Origin: Cryptomeria japonica
Lineage: Eukaryota > Streptophyta > Pinopsida > Cupressales > Cupressaceae
Assembly (NCBI RefSeq): GCF_030272615.1
Contig: NC_081407.1
Span: 437,256,230-437,320,229 of the forward strand
Reading direction: 5' to 3'
Length of the DNA stretch: 64,000 bases
A program made the position numbers and the translations under genes. The notes beneath the pieces are model-generated. The model was not told where the DNA came from. It saw only the letters and a program-made list of their open reading frames with translations, and made no database searches. Shown here piece after piece: positions 15,282 through 25,907 of the stretch (position 1 is the stretch's first letter; every line of letters starts with the position of its first letter).

Positions 15282-17120
15282 GATTTATGTGATTACAATG
15301 AGTATTGTGAATTTCATAAGAGCAAGGGACATAAAACAGGAAATTATCATTGGCTAAAGAACATCATACAAGATCTTATTGATAGAGGTGGCATTGAGAT
15401 CGAAGGGCATTCATCCAACCAAGAACATGAAATGTTTAAAGAACCATTCCCAAAACATGACAAGGGAAAAGCTAAAGCCACAGATGACCAAACCAACTAT
15501 ACCAGAGCATCTTATAACTATGATTCAACTATCAATCACATTTCGATAGACAATTATGTCTCTACCATTATCATCAAGGACAAAATTTCTGAGAATTCTA
15601 CCCATAGACCTAAGATTGTCCTAAAAGGCATTGGATCTTCTTTCGAACCTACCTCTGAATGTAATGTTACAACTCGTCAAGGTAAATTCACTTTGCAAAG
15701 TGCTCCAACTAAAAACACTGCTTCCTTATCAACCAAGCTTGAGTATGACCTTGTAGAACAGTTAGGGAAGACACCCACGCTTGTTTCCATCCTTGAGATT
15801 TTACGCATATCCCCCACACATAAAGCCATTCTTGACAAAATCTTGAGAGACACTTCTGTCCCTATTGATCTGAACGTGGACCAGTTTCAAGCCATGGTGG
15901 GATACCTTTCTGTTCCACACTCCCTTACATTCACAAAAGTTGACGATGCCTCCATGAGCCAACCACATAATGCACCTTTACACATCGAAGCCTTCCTACA
16001 CAAACATTGAATAAAATGAGTCCTGATAGATGGAGGAGCAGGTCTAAACATTCACACATTGAGAACTATTAAACAATTGGGATATTCAGATAACGCTATG
16101 AATTCTACAAACAAAATTACCATCAAGGCATATGATGATGAAGAGCATTCATCTAAAGGCACAGTCACCTTGCCTCTCACAGTTGGGCCGATTACAAAGG
16201 ATGTGGTTTGTCAAGTCCTAGACCTGGATCTCACATACAATATATTACTAAGAAGTCCTTGGATTCATGAAATGAGGGCAGTCCCATCTACATATCACCA
16301 ATGCATTAAGTTTCCTCACAACGGAGTTGAAATAATAGTTAATGGTGATCCTAATCCATCCATATAGTGCAATAACTTGAGACAAAAAACTAAGATGATC
16401 ATTCCAAGTAATAGGGAAGTTGTCCCTTCTTCTGCATACATTGATCTTGAATCATTAAAACCTTCGACATCAAAACAAGGTGAGCTTAAAGGGAAATTTC
16501 AGGACAAGGGCATGGGTGAATACACTTTGAATCAAACCATGTGCTTACAACAAGTTATGAGTTCACCAAAAGAATATGGAAGACCACATTCTAATAAACA
16601 GGTATCTATCATTATACTCAAATGGGACCCTACTATCTTTCAAAGATGGGGTGAACTGGAAGAAGAAGACTTATACAAAATGCTTTACAAAGACCCAAAA
16701 AATGATACACAAGATCACATCAGCATACCATGTGAAAAATTTGGCAAAGGGTTCAAGATCCTACAAAAATTTGGGTATGAAGGCAAAGGTCCTCTTGGCT
16801 TAAGAAAGGAAGGCATCATTGAACCTTTACAACCTGAATTGACATTAAAAAAGGAACACTCGAAAGGACTTGGTTTCATGACTTCCAAGGTAAATGCTCA
16901 GAAGACAGGAGAAGCATTACAAATCAAAGCTGCCTAAATTCAACAAGAAAATCGCTATTCCACAGACTCCAATAAATGGGAATGGGATTCAGACAAATCC
17001 ACCAGTGACTATGAACTCACCAAGACATTCAAAGAACTAGGTGAACCCACAGAAGAAGAAGAATTTTATAGAAAATTTAAAGTTGGTCAAGAAACAATCC
17101 CTAAGGATCCCATACAATCC
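15282..17120 (+). pseudogene. gag C-terminus, protease and G-patch region of the Tat-type element
   Basis: The gag frame resumes with Leu-Cys-Asp-Tyr-Asn-Glu and Gly-His-Lys-Thr-Gly-Asn, a zinc-knuckle-like signature in which an expected last Cys reads Tyr. The aspartic protease site is Leu-Ile-Asp-Gly-Gly-Ala-Gly-Leu-Asn at about 16022-16048. Near 16755-16870 follows a G-patch-like sequence (Lys-Phe-Gly-Tyr-Glu-Gly-Lys-Gly-Pro-Leu-Gly, then Ser-Lys-Gly-Leu-Gly-Phe). One frame spans the whole stretch. Stops at about 16008, 16017, 16365 and 16935 fit CGA to TGA and CAG/CAA to TAG/TAA. The protease would cleave the polyprotein; G-patch regions in retroelements are thought to bind nucleic acid. 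Confidence 0.8.
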
Positions 17121-19640
17121 TTGCCTCTAGGTTCTAGGTCGAAATCACATAGAACGAGAACACCTGTCCCAGAATGTACTACTAGTGATGACAATTTGGA
17201 TTCATTCATGATTGAGATAGATGAGGAGAGTTCCAATGATGACCTCGATGACTACCTCGACATACCTGAATATAATTGCATTTTCACTCTTAACCCTGCT
17301 AACTTTGAAGACATCAAAGGCCTTCCCCTTGTTTACCACCAACTCATTGACTGGGACCATGAAGGACCTGCACAGTTTGACACATTTCAAAATGATGAAG
17401 CTTTTATTGATTATCTAGGCATACGATATGATCTTCCCCTTGGAAACCATAAGGTAGGATACACTATAGAACTCAATAGCGTGGCATATTTTGGTGAAGG
17501 TGTCAGACCTTCCAATCGCAAAAACATAAAAATAAAAACAAATCAAGAGTCTTATGGCAAAAACCACATTGTGGCGCTGTCTCACCCCAAAAAAATAAAA
17601 AGAAAGGACGTATCTGAGGGCGAAAACCTCTCTAAGGCACCCGAAGATGGAAGGCTCGACATTCTCCCAACATCATATGAGGAAAAATCATCTATGTTGG
17701 TAGAGGAGACCATCAAAACAAACATTGGCACAAAAGAAGTTCCACATAACATATTCTTGGCTCAATCTCTAACAGAGACAAAAAGATCAAAGTTCATAAG
17801 TTTGTTCATAGAACGACAAATCAAATTTGCATGGTCATATGCTAATATGCCTGGATTGGATCCGGATTTGGTAATGCATCATTTGACAGTTAAACTGGGG
17901 GTAAAACCAATGAAACAGAAATTAAGAAAGATGCATCCACAAGTGGCATTATTAGTCAAAGCAGAGCTTGAAAAATTATTGGATGTCGGATTCATACGCC
18001 CAATTGATTATCCTAAATGGATCTCCAACTTAGTGCCTGTCAGTAAACCAGATCGTAGCATCAGAATATGTACAGACTTGAGACATCAACAAAGCTTGTC
18101 CAAAGGATGATTTTCCATTACCAAATATTGACTTGATTGTAGATCTCACACCAGATCATGTGATGTTATCTTTGATGGATGGATTTTCTAGTTATAATCA
18201 AATAGAAATCGCATCTGAGGATCAACACAAAACAACATTTACTTGTCCTTGGGGAACTTTCTGCTAGAATGTCATGCCCTTTGGGCTAAAAAATGCAGGT
18301 GCTACATATCAAAGAGCCATGACTACTATCTTTCATGATCTCATGCACGTTACTGTGGAAGATTATGTTGACGATCTCTTGGGCAAATCAATAGACAGAG
18401 ATACACATTTGGACATACTTTCAATCATTTTTGATCGATTGGAAAAATATAAAGTAAGATTAAACCCCAAGAAATGTGTCTTTGGAGTAACCTCCGGGAA
18501 GCTTCTGGGATTCATTATCTGAAAAAGAGGAATCAAAGCTGATCCAGCAAAAGTCAAGGCCATCCTAGAGATGCAACCACCAAGAAATATTAGTCAACTT
18601 CAATCTTTGCAAGGGAGACTCCAGTCCATACGAAGATTCATAGCACAACTTGCAGATAAATTTAATCCTTTTCAGCACCTGCTACATAAAAACATCAAAT
18701 TCAAATGGGATGATAATTGTCAATAGGCCTTCCAGACACTCAAAGATTATCTTTTGAATCCACCAGTTTTGATGCCACCAGTTCCAGATCAACCTCTATT
18801 ACTATACATATCAGCTACTTCAACAACGTTGGGGGCACTCTTAGCATAATAGGTTGCAGAGGCCAAAGAAAAGGCAATATACTATATCAGTTGCACATTA
18901 GTGGGATATGAGCTAAATTACACACCAATTGAGCGTGCATGTCTCAATTTGGTCTTTGCTTTGCAAAAATTATGACATTACATACTGACTCATAAAACTA
19001 AGTTGGTTGCAAGGATCGATCCATTGAAATACCTTCTCAATAAAGCAATGCTTACTGGGTGACTAGCCAAATGGGTGATGCTCCTAAGTGAATTCGACAT
19101 TGAGTATGTGGACAGAAAAGCAATAAAAGGACAAGCTATAGCAGATCAGTTAGCAGATGCTCCCATGATAGATAATGTTCCTCTAACTTCAGAATTTCCA
19201 GATGAATCCATCTTGACAGTGTCACACACAAAGCGTTGGCAGCTATACTTTGACAGCTCATACACACAGCATGGGGCAGGAGCTGGCATCCTCTTCATAA
19301 CTCCTCAAGGGGATTCCATACCAAAATCATATTGATTATCATTTCCCTGCACTAATAACATAGCAGAATACGAGGCATTAACAACTAGATTATGGATTGC
19401 AGTTTAGTGGAAGATTCAGGAACTTTAGGTTTTTAGGGACTCTCAACTTGTAATTCATCAAGCAACTGATGACTACCAAATAAAGGATGAGAAATTAATG
19501 CCTTAAAAAAAAATGGTGGATGACCTGAAACAACATTTCACGAAGTTAGACTTTGAGCATATACCCAGAGAGCATAATCGAGCCGCAGATGCCATGGCTA
19601 CAATTCCTTCCCTAATTGATCTACCATAGAATGAAACCCG
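17121..19640 (+). pseudogene. pol: Reverse transcriptase and RNase H of the Tat-type element
   Basis: RT begins near 17880 (Lys-Leu-Gly-Val-Lys-Pro, then Glu-Leu-Glu-Lys-Leu-Leu-Asp-Val-Gly-Phe-Ile-Arg-Pro) and shows Ile-Arg-Ile-Cys-Thr-Asp-Leu-Arg. At about 18083 a 2-base loss shifts the frame. In the new frame follow Asn-Lys-Ala-Cys-Pro-Lys-Asp-Asp-Phe-Pro-Leu-Pro, Met-Pro-Phe-Gly-Leu-Lys-Asn-Ala-Gly-Ala and the catalytic Tyr-Val-Asp-Asp (about 18363). RNase H lies at about 19235-19640 (Leu-Tyr-Phe-Asp-Ser, Ile-Ala-Glu-Tyr-Glu-Ala-Leu, His-Asn-Arg-Ala-Ala-Asp-Ala). At least a dozen stops interrupt it, nearly all explicable as CGA, CAG or CAA mutated by C to T. It would copy element RNA into DNA in the particle. 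Confidence 0.9.
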
Positions 19641-20985
19641 CTATGAGTTCTTGGTGGATAACCTTTTGGCTCCCTCGTATGAGATCACTTCTATTGAGAT
19701 GATATGTGTCGTCAGTCCTGATTCCCTGTTAGATGGTTCCATTTTCACATACCTTCATGACAATACCCTTCCTCCTGACTTATCCAATAACCAATGTCGC
19801 ACTTTCATTCGCCAATCTTCTCGATATGTCATTTTAGTCGATATCCTATACCGTCGAGGTCTAGATGGCACTCTTCTTAGAGGTTTAGAAAGGGACAAAG
19901 CTCAGATTGCATTTTGTGAAGTGCATGAAGGGATATGTGGTCCACATTCTAGTGGTCCTACCTTGGCCAAGAAACTCATCAGGACTGGATATTACTGGCC
20001 CAATATGGAAAAAGTCTCATATCAGTTTGTCAAAAAATGTAAGTAGTATCAACTTCATGGAGACCTCATTCATGTGCCAGTGCAAGATATTCAACCAATT
20101 GCGACTCCTTGGCCCTTTTGTCAGTGGGGACTCAATCTCATAGGCAAGATTCATCCTCCTTCTTCCAATGGTCATAAATTCATCATCAATGCCACAGAGT
20201 ATTTCACAAAATGGATCGAAGTTGTGCCTCTCACACAAGTCACTGGAAAACAAATTGCTACATTCATTCTCAACTATATCATTTGTCGATATGGTATTCC
20301 TGTTTCCATCATCATCGACAACAGGCGTCCCTTCAAAAATCAAGATGTTCGTGAACTCTGTGACCGCTTCCATATTACCCATCATTTTTCCACACCTTAT
20401 TACCCACAAGGTAACGATCAAGCTGAGGCATCTAATAAAGCAATCCTTAAAATCCTTACAAAGACAGTCGACGAAGTTGGCCGCAATTGGCATATCCAAC
20501 TTAATCCCACACTTTGGGCCTACCGCACAAGCATCCGCACACCTACAGGAGCTACACCCTATTCACTTGTCTATGGCGCTGAATCTATCTTGTCTATTGA
20601 GATTAAGTTACCCTCTTTACGAGTCTCCTTGCAAAACATTATCAGTGACGAAGACTACAGGGTCTTTCACTTACAAGAACTTGAACTATTGGATGAACAA
20701 AGACAAACTGCTTTTAATCATCTCAAGGCTTATCAACAACGAATGAGTCACAACTACAATCATAAAGTCAAGCCTTGCACATTTGAGGTAGGTGACTTGG
20801 TTCTAAGAGAAAATCCTAAAAATCAGAAAGACAGAGAGAAGAAGGGCAAGTTCGAACCAAACTGGCTTGGTCCTTACATCATCACAGCAGCCTATGGATC
20901 TGGTGCATATCAACTCTCAAACACAGAGGGTGAACCTTTGGAGGATCCTATCAACAACATGCACCTTCACAGGTTTTACACATAG
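19641..20985 (+). pseudogene. Integrase of the Tat-type element, catalytic Asp lost
   Basis: One frame with a single stop (TAG at 20044). The zinc domain shows His and His (Val-His-Glu, Gly-Pro-His) and Lys-Lys-Cys, but the last Cys reads Tyr at 20047. In the core the first catalytic Asp, expected in Trp-Gly-Leu-Asp, reads Asn (codon 20134-20136), a G-to-A change. The second Asp (Ile-Ile-Ile-Asp-Asn) and the Glu (Gln-Gly-Asn-Asp-Gln-Ala-Glu) remain. The C-terminus Phe-Glu-Pro-Asn-Trp-Leu-Gly-Pro-Tyr is the usual end of Tat-type integrases, with no chromodomain. Integrase would insert the cDNA; this copy cannot. Confidence 0.9.
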
Positions 20986-22674
20986 CTCTTCAGAGTATCC
21001 TAATTCAATAATACAAAAAAAAAAAAAAATTTCAAAAATACAAAAAAAATCAAAATATATCAAAAAAGACAAAATTTTTTTTGAAAAAAATAGAAAAAAA
21101 TTTCGTCCAATGGTGAAAACCACTTCGGTGGCGCCCTGGGCAAGTACCATGGTGAAAATCGGGTCACTAATGCCATGTGTAGAGACATTGCTCCTCCTTC
21201 CTTCAGGATTCCATTTCATCCTTTCACTTTGCACACACACACAACCTATCCATTCATAATAAACTTACCCATTCACATCATGGCTTGTTATTGATCTACC
21301 TAAGATTTGTTAGCCATTCATAATAAACCTCCCTTTTCAACCTTTTCATCCATAATAAATCAGCTCCTATCTATGGCTAAGGCAAATCCCACGTTTAGTG
21401 ATGGGTGTGGAACTGAGAACATCACACGTTCTGAGGAGTACAGTTTCTTCCGGCTTTCTTCAGTCTATCCGCACACAATCCACAATAAAGCAACATTTGC
21501 ATTGTCAATCCACAATAAAGTTTCATCCTCTCCACAATAAAGTATCGGTTGCATGGATTCAGTCAGTTCCAGATGAGACACAACAACAACAATGGGCTTT
21601 AACAAATCAAATCTTTCAACAGACTTAGACAACATTATGGTTCAGTGCTATCTATCCTTTTGTGAAAGTAAACATTGTGACCACAATCAAATAGACTTAT
21701 ACAATTGACAAGAGACACTAAACTTGAGGACTACAGTGGATGTTGGTGTTGAGTCTTGGTTTTCTTTTGATTTTATCTTTTTGGTGACATGTCCTTTAGC
21801 TTTTCCAGGATGTCTCTGACTAGAGATTTTATCTCCAGGATGCCTTTGACTAGAAAGGCGAGGATGGGGTATTGTCACTTCTTTTTTTTTTTTTTGTTGT
21901 TGTTTGTGGATTGTCACTTAGTAATGCTATTACTTGTCCAAGGATATGAGGACATTGTGAGTCTAGTATGAACTAGGGCATTCCTTGTTTGAGACTATCT
22001 TATCTCCATGCAAACAGGAACAATGACTTTCTGGGTCGAACATATGCCTCGATTGTCATAACCTATTTGCCATAATAAAGCTCAATGATGATAATGCACA
22101 AGAAGCTCTTTCACTTTCATATCTTCTATCTTCCATCCCCCTTTCTTGATTGACTTCCATCATCATTCTCGAGTTCGTGTGACCTGCTATCACATGACTG
22201 AGTATAATGACACACCAAAAACATTTGCATTTCATATAGTCTACACCTGCATTTCCACATATTAAGCATTTGATACATACATATAGATATCACAATTGCA
22301 TCACATCCAACACACAACACATATTAGCACATTTTACATTTGCATTATCATATTCATTTGCATTTCATACATTCACATTTGCATTGGCATAACATATTTA
22401 AAACATAAATGAAAAAATATTGCATTTCATTATGTACATATTTGCAACCATATCATAACCATCACATAGAAACATACAACATAAAACATATAGAAGCATC
22501 ACATAGGTACACATGCATATAGCTGCCGCAAGGATGAATCATCTCATATATATATATATGATCGTAAGTGTCATGATACAATGATGTCAAAATCATATGG
22601 CTACAATCACCCGAAGGTGTCTACATCATCATACAAAAATGGTACAAAACTGATACATAGGGAGCCCTCTAAGG
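20986..22674 (+). other. Post-integrase non-coding region of the Tat-type element
   Basis: Poly(A)-rich just after the integrase stop (21014-21105), then a GGTGAAAACC...GGCGCCC...ATGGTGAAAA block (about 21112-21160). From about 21255 to 22082 the phrase CACAATAAAG/CATAATAAA recurs about seven times at irregular spacing; each holds an AATAAA. No protein-coding signal. From about 22210 to 22510 the phrase CATTTGCATT recurs several times. The region probably holds 3' sequences of both the sense transcript and the converging antisense gene. Confidence 0.55.
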
Positions 22675-24639
22675 CTATGATGAACTCCCTCCCTCGGAGC
22701 CGCCTGGCCTCGATGGAATCTGAGCCCTGGAAGGACCCACCCCAGGACCATCTCTCCTATCCCCTCTGTCTAGTGGTGGTGGAGGACCCATAACCCCACC
22801 GCTGGACGCCTGTCTCCTATCCCTCCCTCCAGTGGTCGTCGTTGTTCGCGATGGTCTACGGAAGCTCCTAGCCCCCTGCTCTGATGGCACAACTCCATAG
22901 TATAGGTTTCTCCAGTAGTCTATCTCCTCCCCAACTCGCAGAACATAAGCATAACCAACTCTTGTATCCTCTGTCGCCTGCCTCCCTACCCTCAGTGTTG
23001 TTTCAACCTCGATATAACGCTAGATAGCCTGATCTCTCTCCCACTCCATGTCCCTTAGCTGTCTCCTGAGTCTGGCTGTCTCCCTCTCCAGATCCTGGAT
23101 CTCATCTACCTATCCCTAGTAGATCTCCCTCAACTCCAATAGCTCATCCTCCTCCTCTCCCCTTTGTACTTGTGGCTGCTCATGCCCCTGTACCTGTGGC
23201 TACTTCTGTGGCTACCCCTACCCCTGTACCTATCTCGGACCCTGCGCTGCTGGCACCTGTAAAGGCAATCCACCTCTGCCTCTCACCATGTGAACCTATC
23301 TCTCCTCTCCACCCTCTCTCTGTGAAGCCACTCTCCTCTCTCCTATCACACCTCGCCTCCTCCGTCGATCTCTACCCCCACCATCTCCATCATCATCCTC
23401 ATCACCTCCGTCGTCTCCATCTATCTGCTCCCTTGGATCTGTCAGTCGAGGAAATGGATGCTCAGCCCAATATGCAGTATACTCTGAATCCATCCCTGCA
23501 TCCTCTATCTCTAGCCACATATCCCAAGGCAAGGGAATCATCTCTACCAGCTGCATCACTACCTAATCATATGATAATAACAACCCGAAGTGTGCTTGAT
23601 CCCTCACTGTTCGAGCATACATCCTAGAACCTCGAAGCATCCACTGAATCTTGTTGAACTGCTTGCCAACCCTATCAACCAACTGCCTCTCTAGTACATA
23701 GGGCATTCACCTAATCAGATACCTGCTCCTGAATGTATATGGTAGCTCCACTACGTCATCCTCCCACTCCTCGCACTCTCGGTATGGCCTCCATACCACA
23801 GTGTCAATCTCATCGATGACCATGCACCAATACTCCAATCTCCTGATCCACAGCTAAGATGTAATCATGTCATATAAGTGAAAAAAACTACGCCCATGGC
23901 CCCTGCCTCTGAAATGTACTGGTTGGGTAACTGGAAGATGCTCATAAGCCCATACCTACAATAATGTCACTCCACAGCCCAATCCTACGGATCCATGGTA
24001 TACAAACTGATGAAGCTCATAATACAAATGCACCAACATGCACGGTCCCTAGGCATATCTGGTATGTTGTGTTACCAGTGTCTCCAATGTGCTCCCCCAG
24101 CCCACAGCTAACCCTCATGTCGCCCTATCTGGACACAAGAACCCACTAATCACTCCTACTAGTACTGATGGTAGTGTCAATCCTATCTGTGTCATGGTAT
24201 CCCATGCCATGTGTCTTGCCCTCCTCTCCAGTCCGGGATCCTGAAACACTCATCTTAGGGCATCCCTGTCTCCGTCTCGATCATAGGGTATCAACTCCCC
24301 ATCGATTGGTATCCTCAGTATCCTGTATACATCCTCTAAGGTGACTGTCATCTCACCCATCGACAAATGGAAACTACAAGTCTCTGAGTGCCATCTCTCA
24401 GCTAACGTAGTTAGCAACCCCATGTTCGCCCAAAACTCAAGCACATACAAAATATGTCGCAAGCCCATAACCTCGATCGCTGCTCTGTCCTCAAATGTCA
24501 GCTTCGGTCGTAAACTCTGAGTCAATGGAAATATCTCCCGTGACTCCAGCATAGGTAGGTACTCCTGCAGTCAAGCAAATAAGCTTTGTCAGTCAAAGTG
24601 GCATTCCCTGTTAATCACAAAATGCCGCTTTTTATCCTA

Positions 24640-24935
24640 AGCGCTTATGATACTCTATCCTAGTGACACTCACTATTCATCACAAAGTGTTGCTTCTATC
24701 CTAGTGGCATTCCCTCTTCATCACAAAATGCTGCTTTTTATCCTAGTGGTACTCACTGTTCATCACAAAGTACTATGTGTTTTATTTGCACTCCCTGTTC
24801 ATCACAAAGTGCTGCTCATATTTGCACTCCCTATTCATCACAAAGTGCTGCTCATATTAGTACTCCTTGTTCATCACAAAGTACTCTGTCTTGGTACTCC
24901 TTGTTCATCACAAAGTGCCTTGATCTATCTTATCC
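24640..24935 (-). repeat. Tandem repeats in the intron of the antisense gene, near the acceptor
   Basis: Seven or so imperfect copies of a 36-55 bp unit centred on TTCATCACAAAGTGCTGCT (plus strand), alternating with ACTCCCTG and TATCCTAG phrases. The variation in spacing suggests slippage. Confidence 0.8.
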
Positions 24936-25109
24936 TAGGGCCTCTACTTGAGTGTATCCTCTTGAGTAGTTTCCTAATTGGCAACATATGTTCTATCACA
25001 GAATTGTCAATCCTAGCCCTATCTACTATTCTAGTCTTCCCTAGAGGACCTGCTTAAGTGTATCCTCTTAGCAGCTTATCCAATCGACAATGTATATTCA
25101 TCACAGAAC

Positions 25110-25445
25110 TGTCGATTTGACCTAGAAGACACAAACGCACCTTCATGACATAAACATGCTTACATACTGCATAAATGCATCTGCTCTGCATAGATGCGCC
25201 TGAAATACACAGACCTGCCTATGCTCTGTACAGATGCACCTGCTCTGCACAAACGCGTTTGCCCAACGCAGACGTGCTCACATTTGACATAGATGCCTTT
25301 TCCTACACAGACATGCCTAGCACAAACACAGACACGCCTAGCTAACCTAGACGCATCTGGCACCAACACACACGCGCCTCGACATTTTTTTGACCTTGTT
25401 TGACATACCTAAACGCACATTTATTGCTCTACCTAACATGCATTA
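25110..25445 (-). repeat. GCGTCTGTG degenerate repeats in the antisense intron
   Basis: On the minus strand about 13 copies of the leader repeat core, such as GGCGTGTCTGTGTTTG, GGCATGTCTGTGTAGG, GCACGTCTGCGTTGG, ACGCGTTTGTGCAG and GTGCGTTTGTGTC, spaced about 18-24 bp. They are inverted relative to the leader clusters at 9648 and 11099 but have the same orientation relative to the antisense transcript. The cluster lies within the first intron, directly after exon 1. Confidence 0.8.
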
Positions 25446-25649
25446 ATGACAACATTTATTGCGACAAAGTACAAGGAGGTTTTGCGGTACTTACTAGCTC
25501 TCCTGCATCTGTTGGCCTCTGAAATCGGCAAACGTGATCGAATCTATGAACCAACGCCATCACTGCTGACTGTTGCTGCTCTATTCTCTCTCTGCACTCT
25601 GATTTCTTGGATGTGTGGATGACAATGAGGATGTATTCCCCTCGTGGTC

Positions 25650-25658
25650 TATTTTATA
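25650..25658 (-). promoter_or_regulatory. TATA box of the antisense PMD gene
   Basis: Minus strand TATAAAATA, within AGTCTATAAAATAGACC (a small palindrome), 90 bp upstream of the predicted ATG at 25560. A start site 25-35 bp downstream would give a 5' UTR of about 60 nt. It lies outside the LTR (25908), so the antisense gene would have its own promoter inside the element. Confidence 0.6.
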
Positions 25659-25890
25659 GACTGCTCTAGCCCTAGCCCTAGTCTCCTGAGTCAGTTTTCT
25701 TTATCCCATGACTCTGTCACTTTATCTTGTCAGTCCATTCTAGCCTTTCAATCTTATCAAGAGATTGTCTGCAATCTTTTCAGACATATTCATCCAATCT
25801 CTCGAGGGGGCATAATATCATTCCTATCTTGGGGCAACTTTGTATGAGTTCATCTTATCTTCTTTGAAACAACGTGACAAGCTGCATTGT

Positions 25891-25907
25891 CTCAAAGAGG
25901 GGCAAAA
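25891..25907 (+). other. Polypurine tract of the Tat-type element
   Basis: AAAGAGGGGCAAAA ends directly at the 3' LTR and would prime plus-strand DNA synthesis. Confidence 0.8.

Larger units (their letters stand above)
22675..25560 (-). pseudogene. Antisense plant-mobile-domain (PMD) gene with one intron, inside the retrotransposon
   Basis: Predicted on the minus strand: ATG at 25560-25558, exon 1 to 25495 (22 codons), donor GTAAGT at 25494-25489, 930-bp intron, acceptor TGCAG ending at 24565, and exon 2 24564-22675 (630 codons including stop). The exons join in phase 0. Exon 2 begins with a PMD-type block: Glu-Phe-Trp-Ala-Asn-Met-Gly-Leu-Leu-Thr, Leu-Ala-Glu-Arg-Trp, Thr-Cys-Ser-Phe-His-Leu-Ser-Met-Gly-Glu-Met-Thr-Val-Thr-Leu-Glu-Asp-Val. 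Further on come Tyr-Val-Leu-Glu-Arg-Gln-Leu-Val-Asp-Arg-Val-Gly, an acidic/Arg tail, a likely coiled coil near 23120-22980, and a Gly/Pro/Arg-rich end. Fifteen internal stops are 12 TAG and 3 TGA, no TAA. PMD proteins (MAIN/MAIL family) act in plant gene silencing and meristems; this copy is dead. Confidence 0.8.

Noticed and set aside
20017-20499. 160-codon minus-strand frame over the integrase
   Set aside because: Shadow of the integrase frame, which has the DDE-core motifs.
23172-23627. Plus-strand 151-codon Pro/Ser/Leu-rich frame
   Set aside because: It is the shadow of the antisense PMD exon, which has motif support in one continuous minus frame.
24640-24935. Regularly spaced repeats that might be a CRISPR array
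   Set aside because: Spacers are themselves repetitive, the unit varies in length, and the setting is the intron of a plant retroelement gene.
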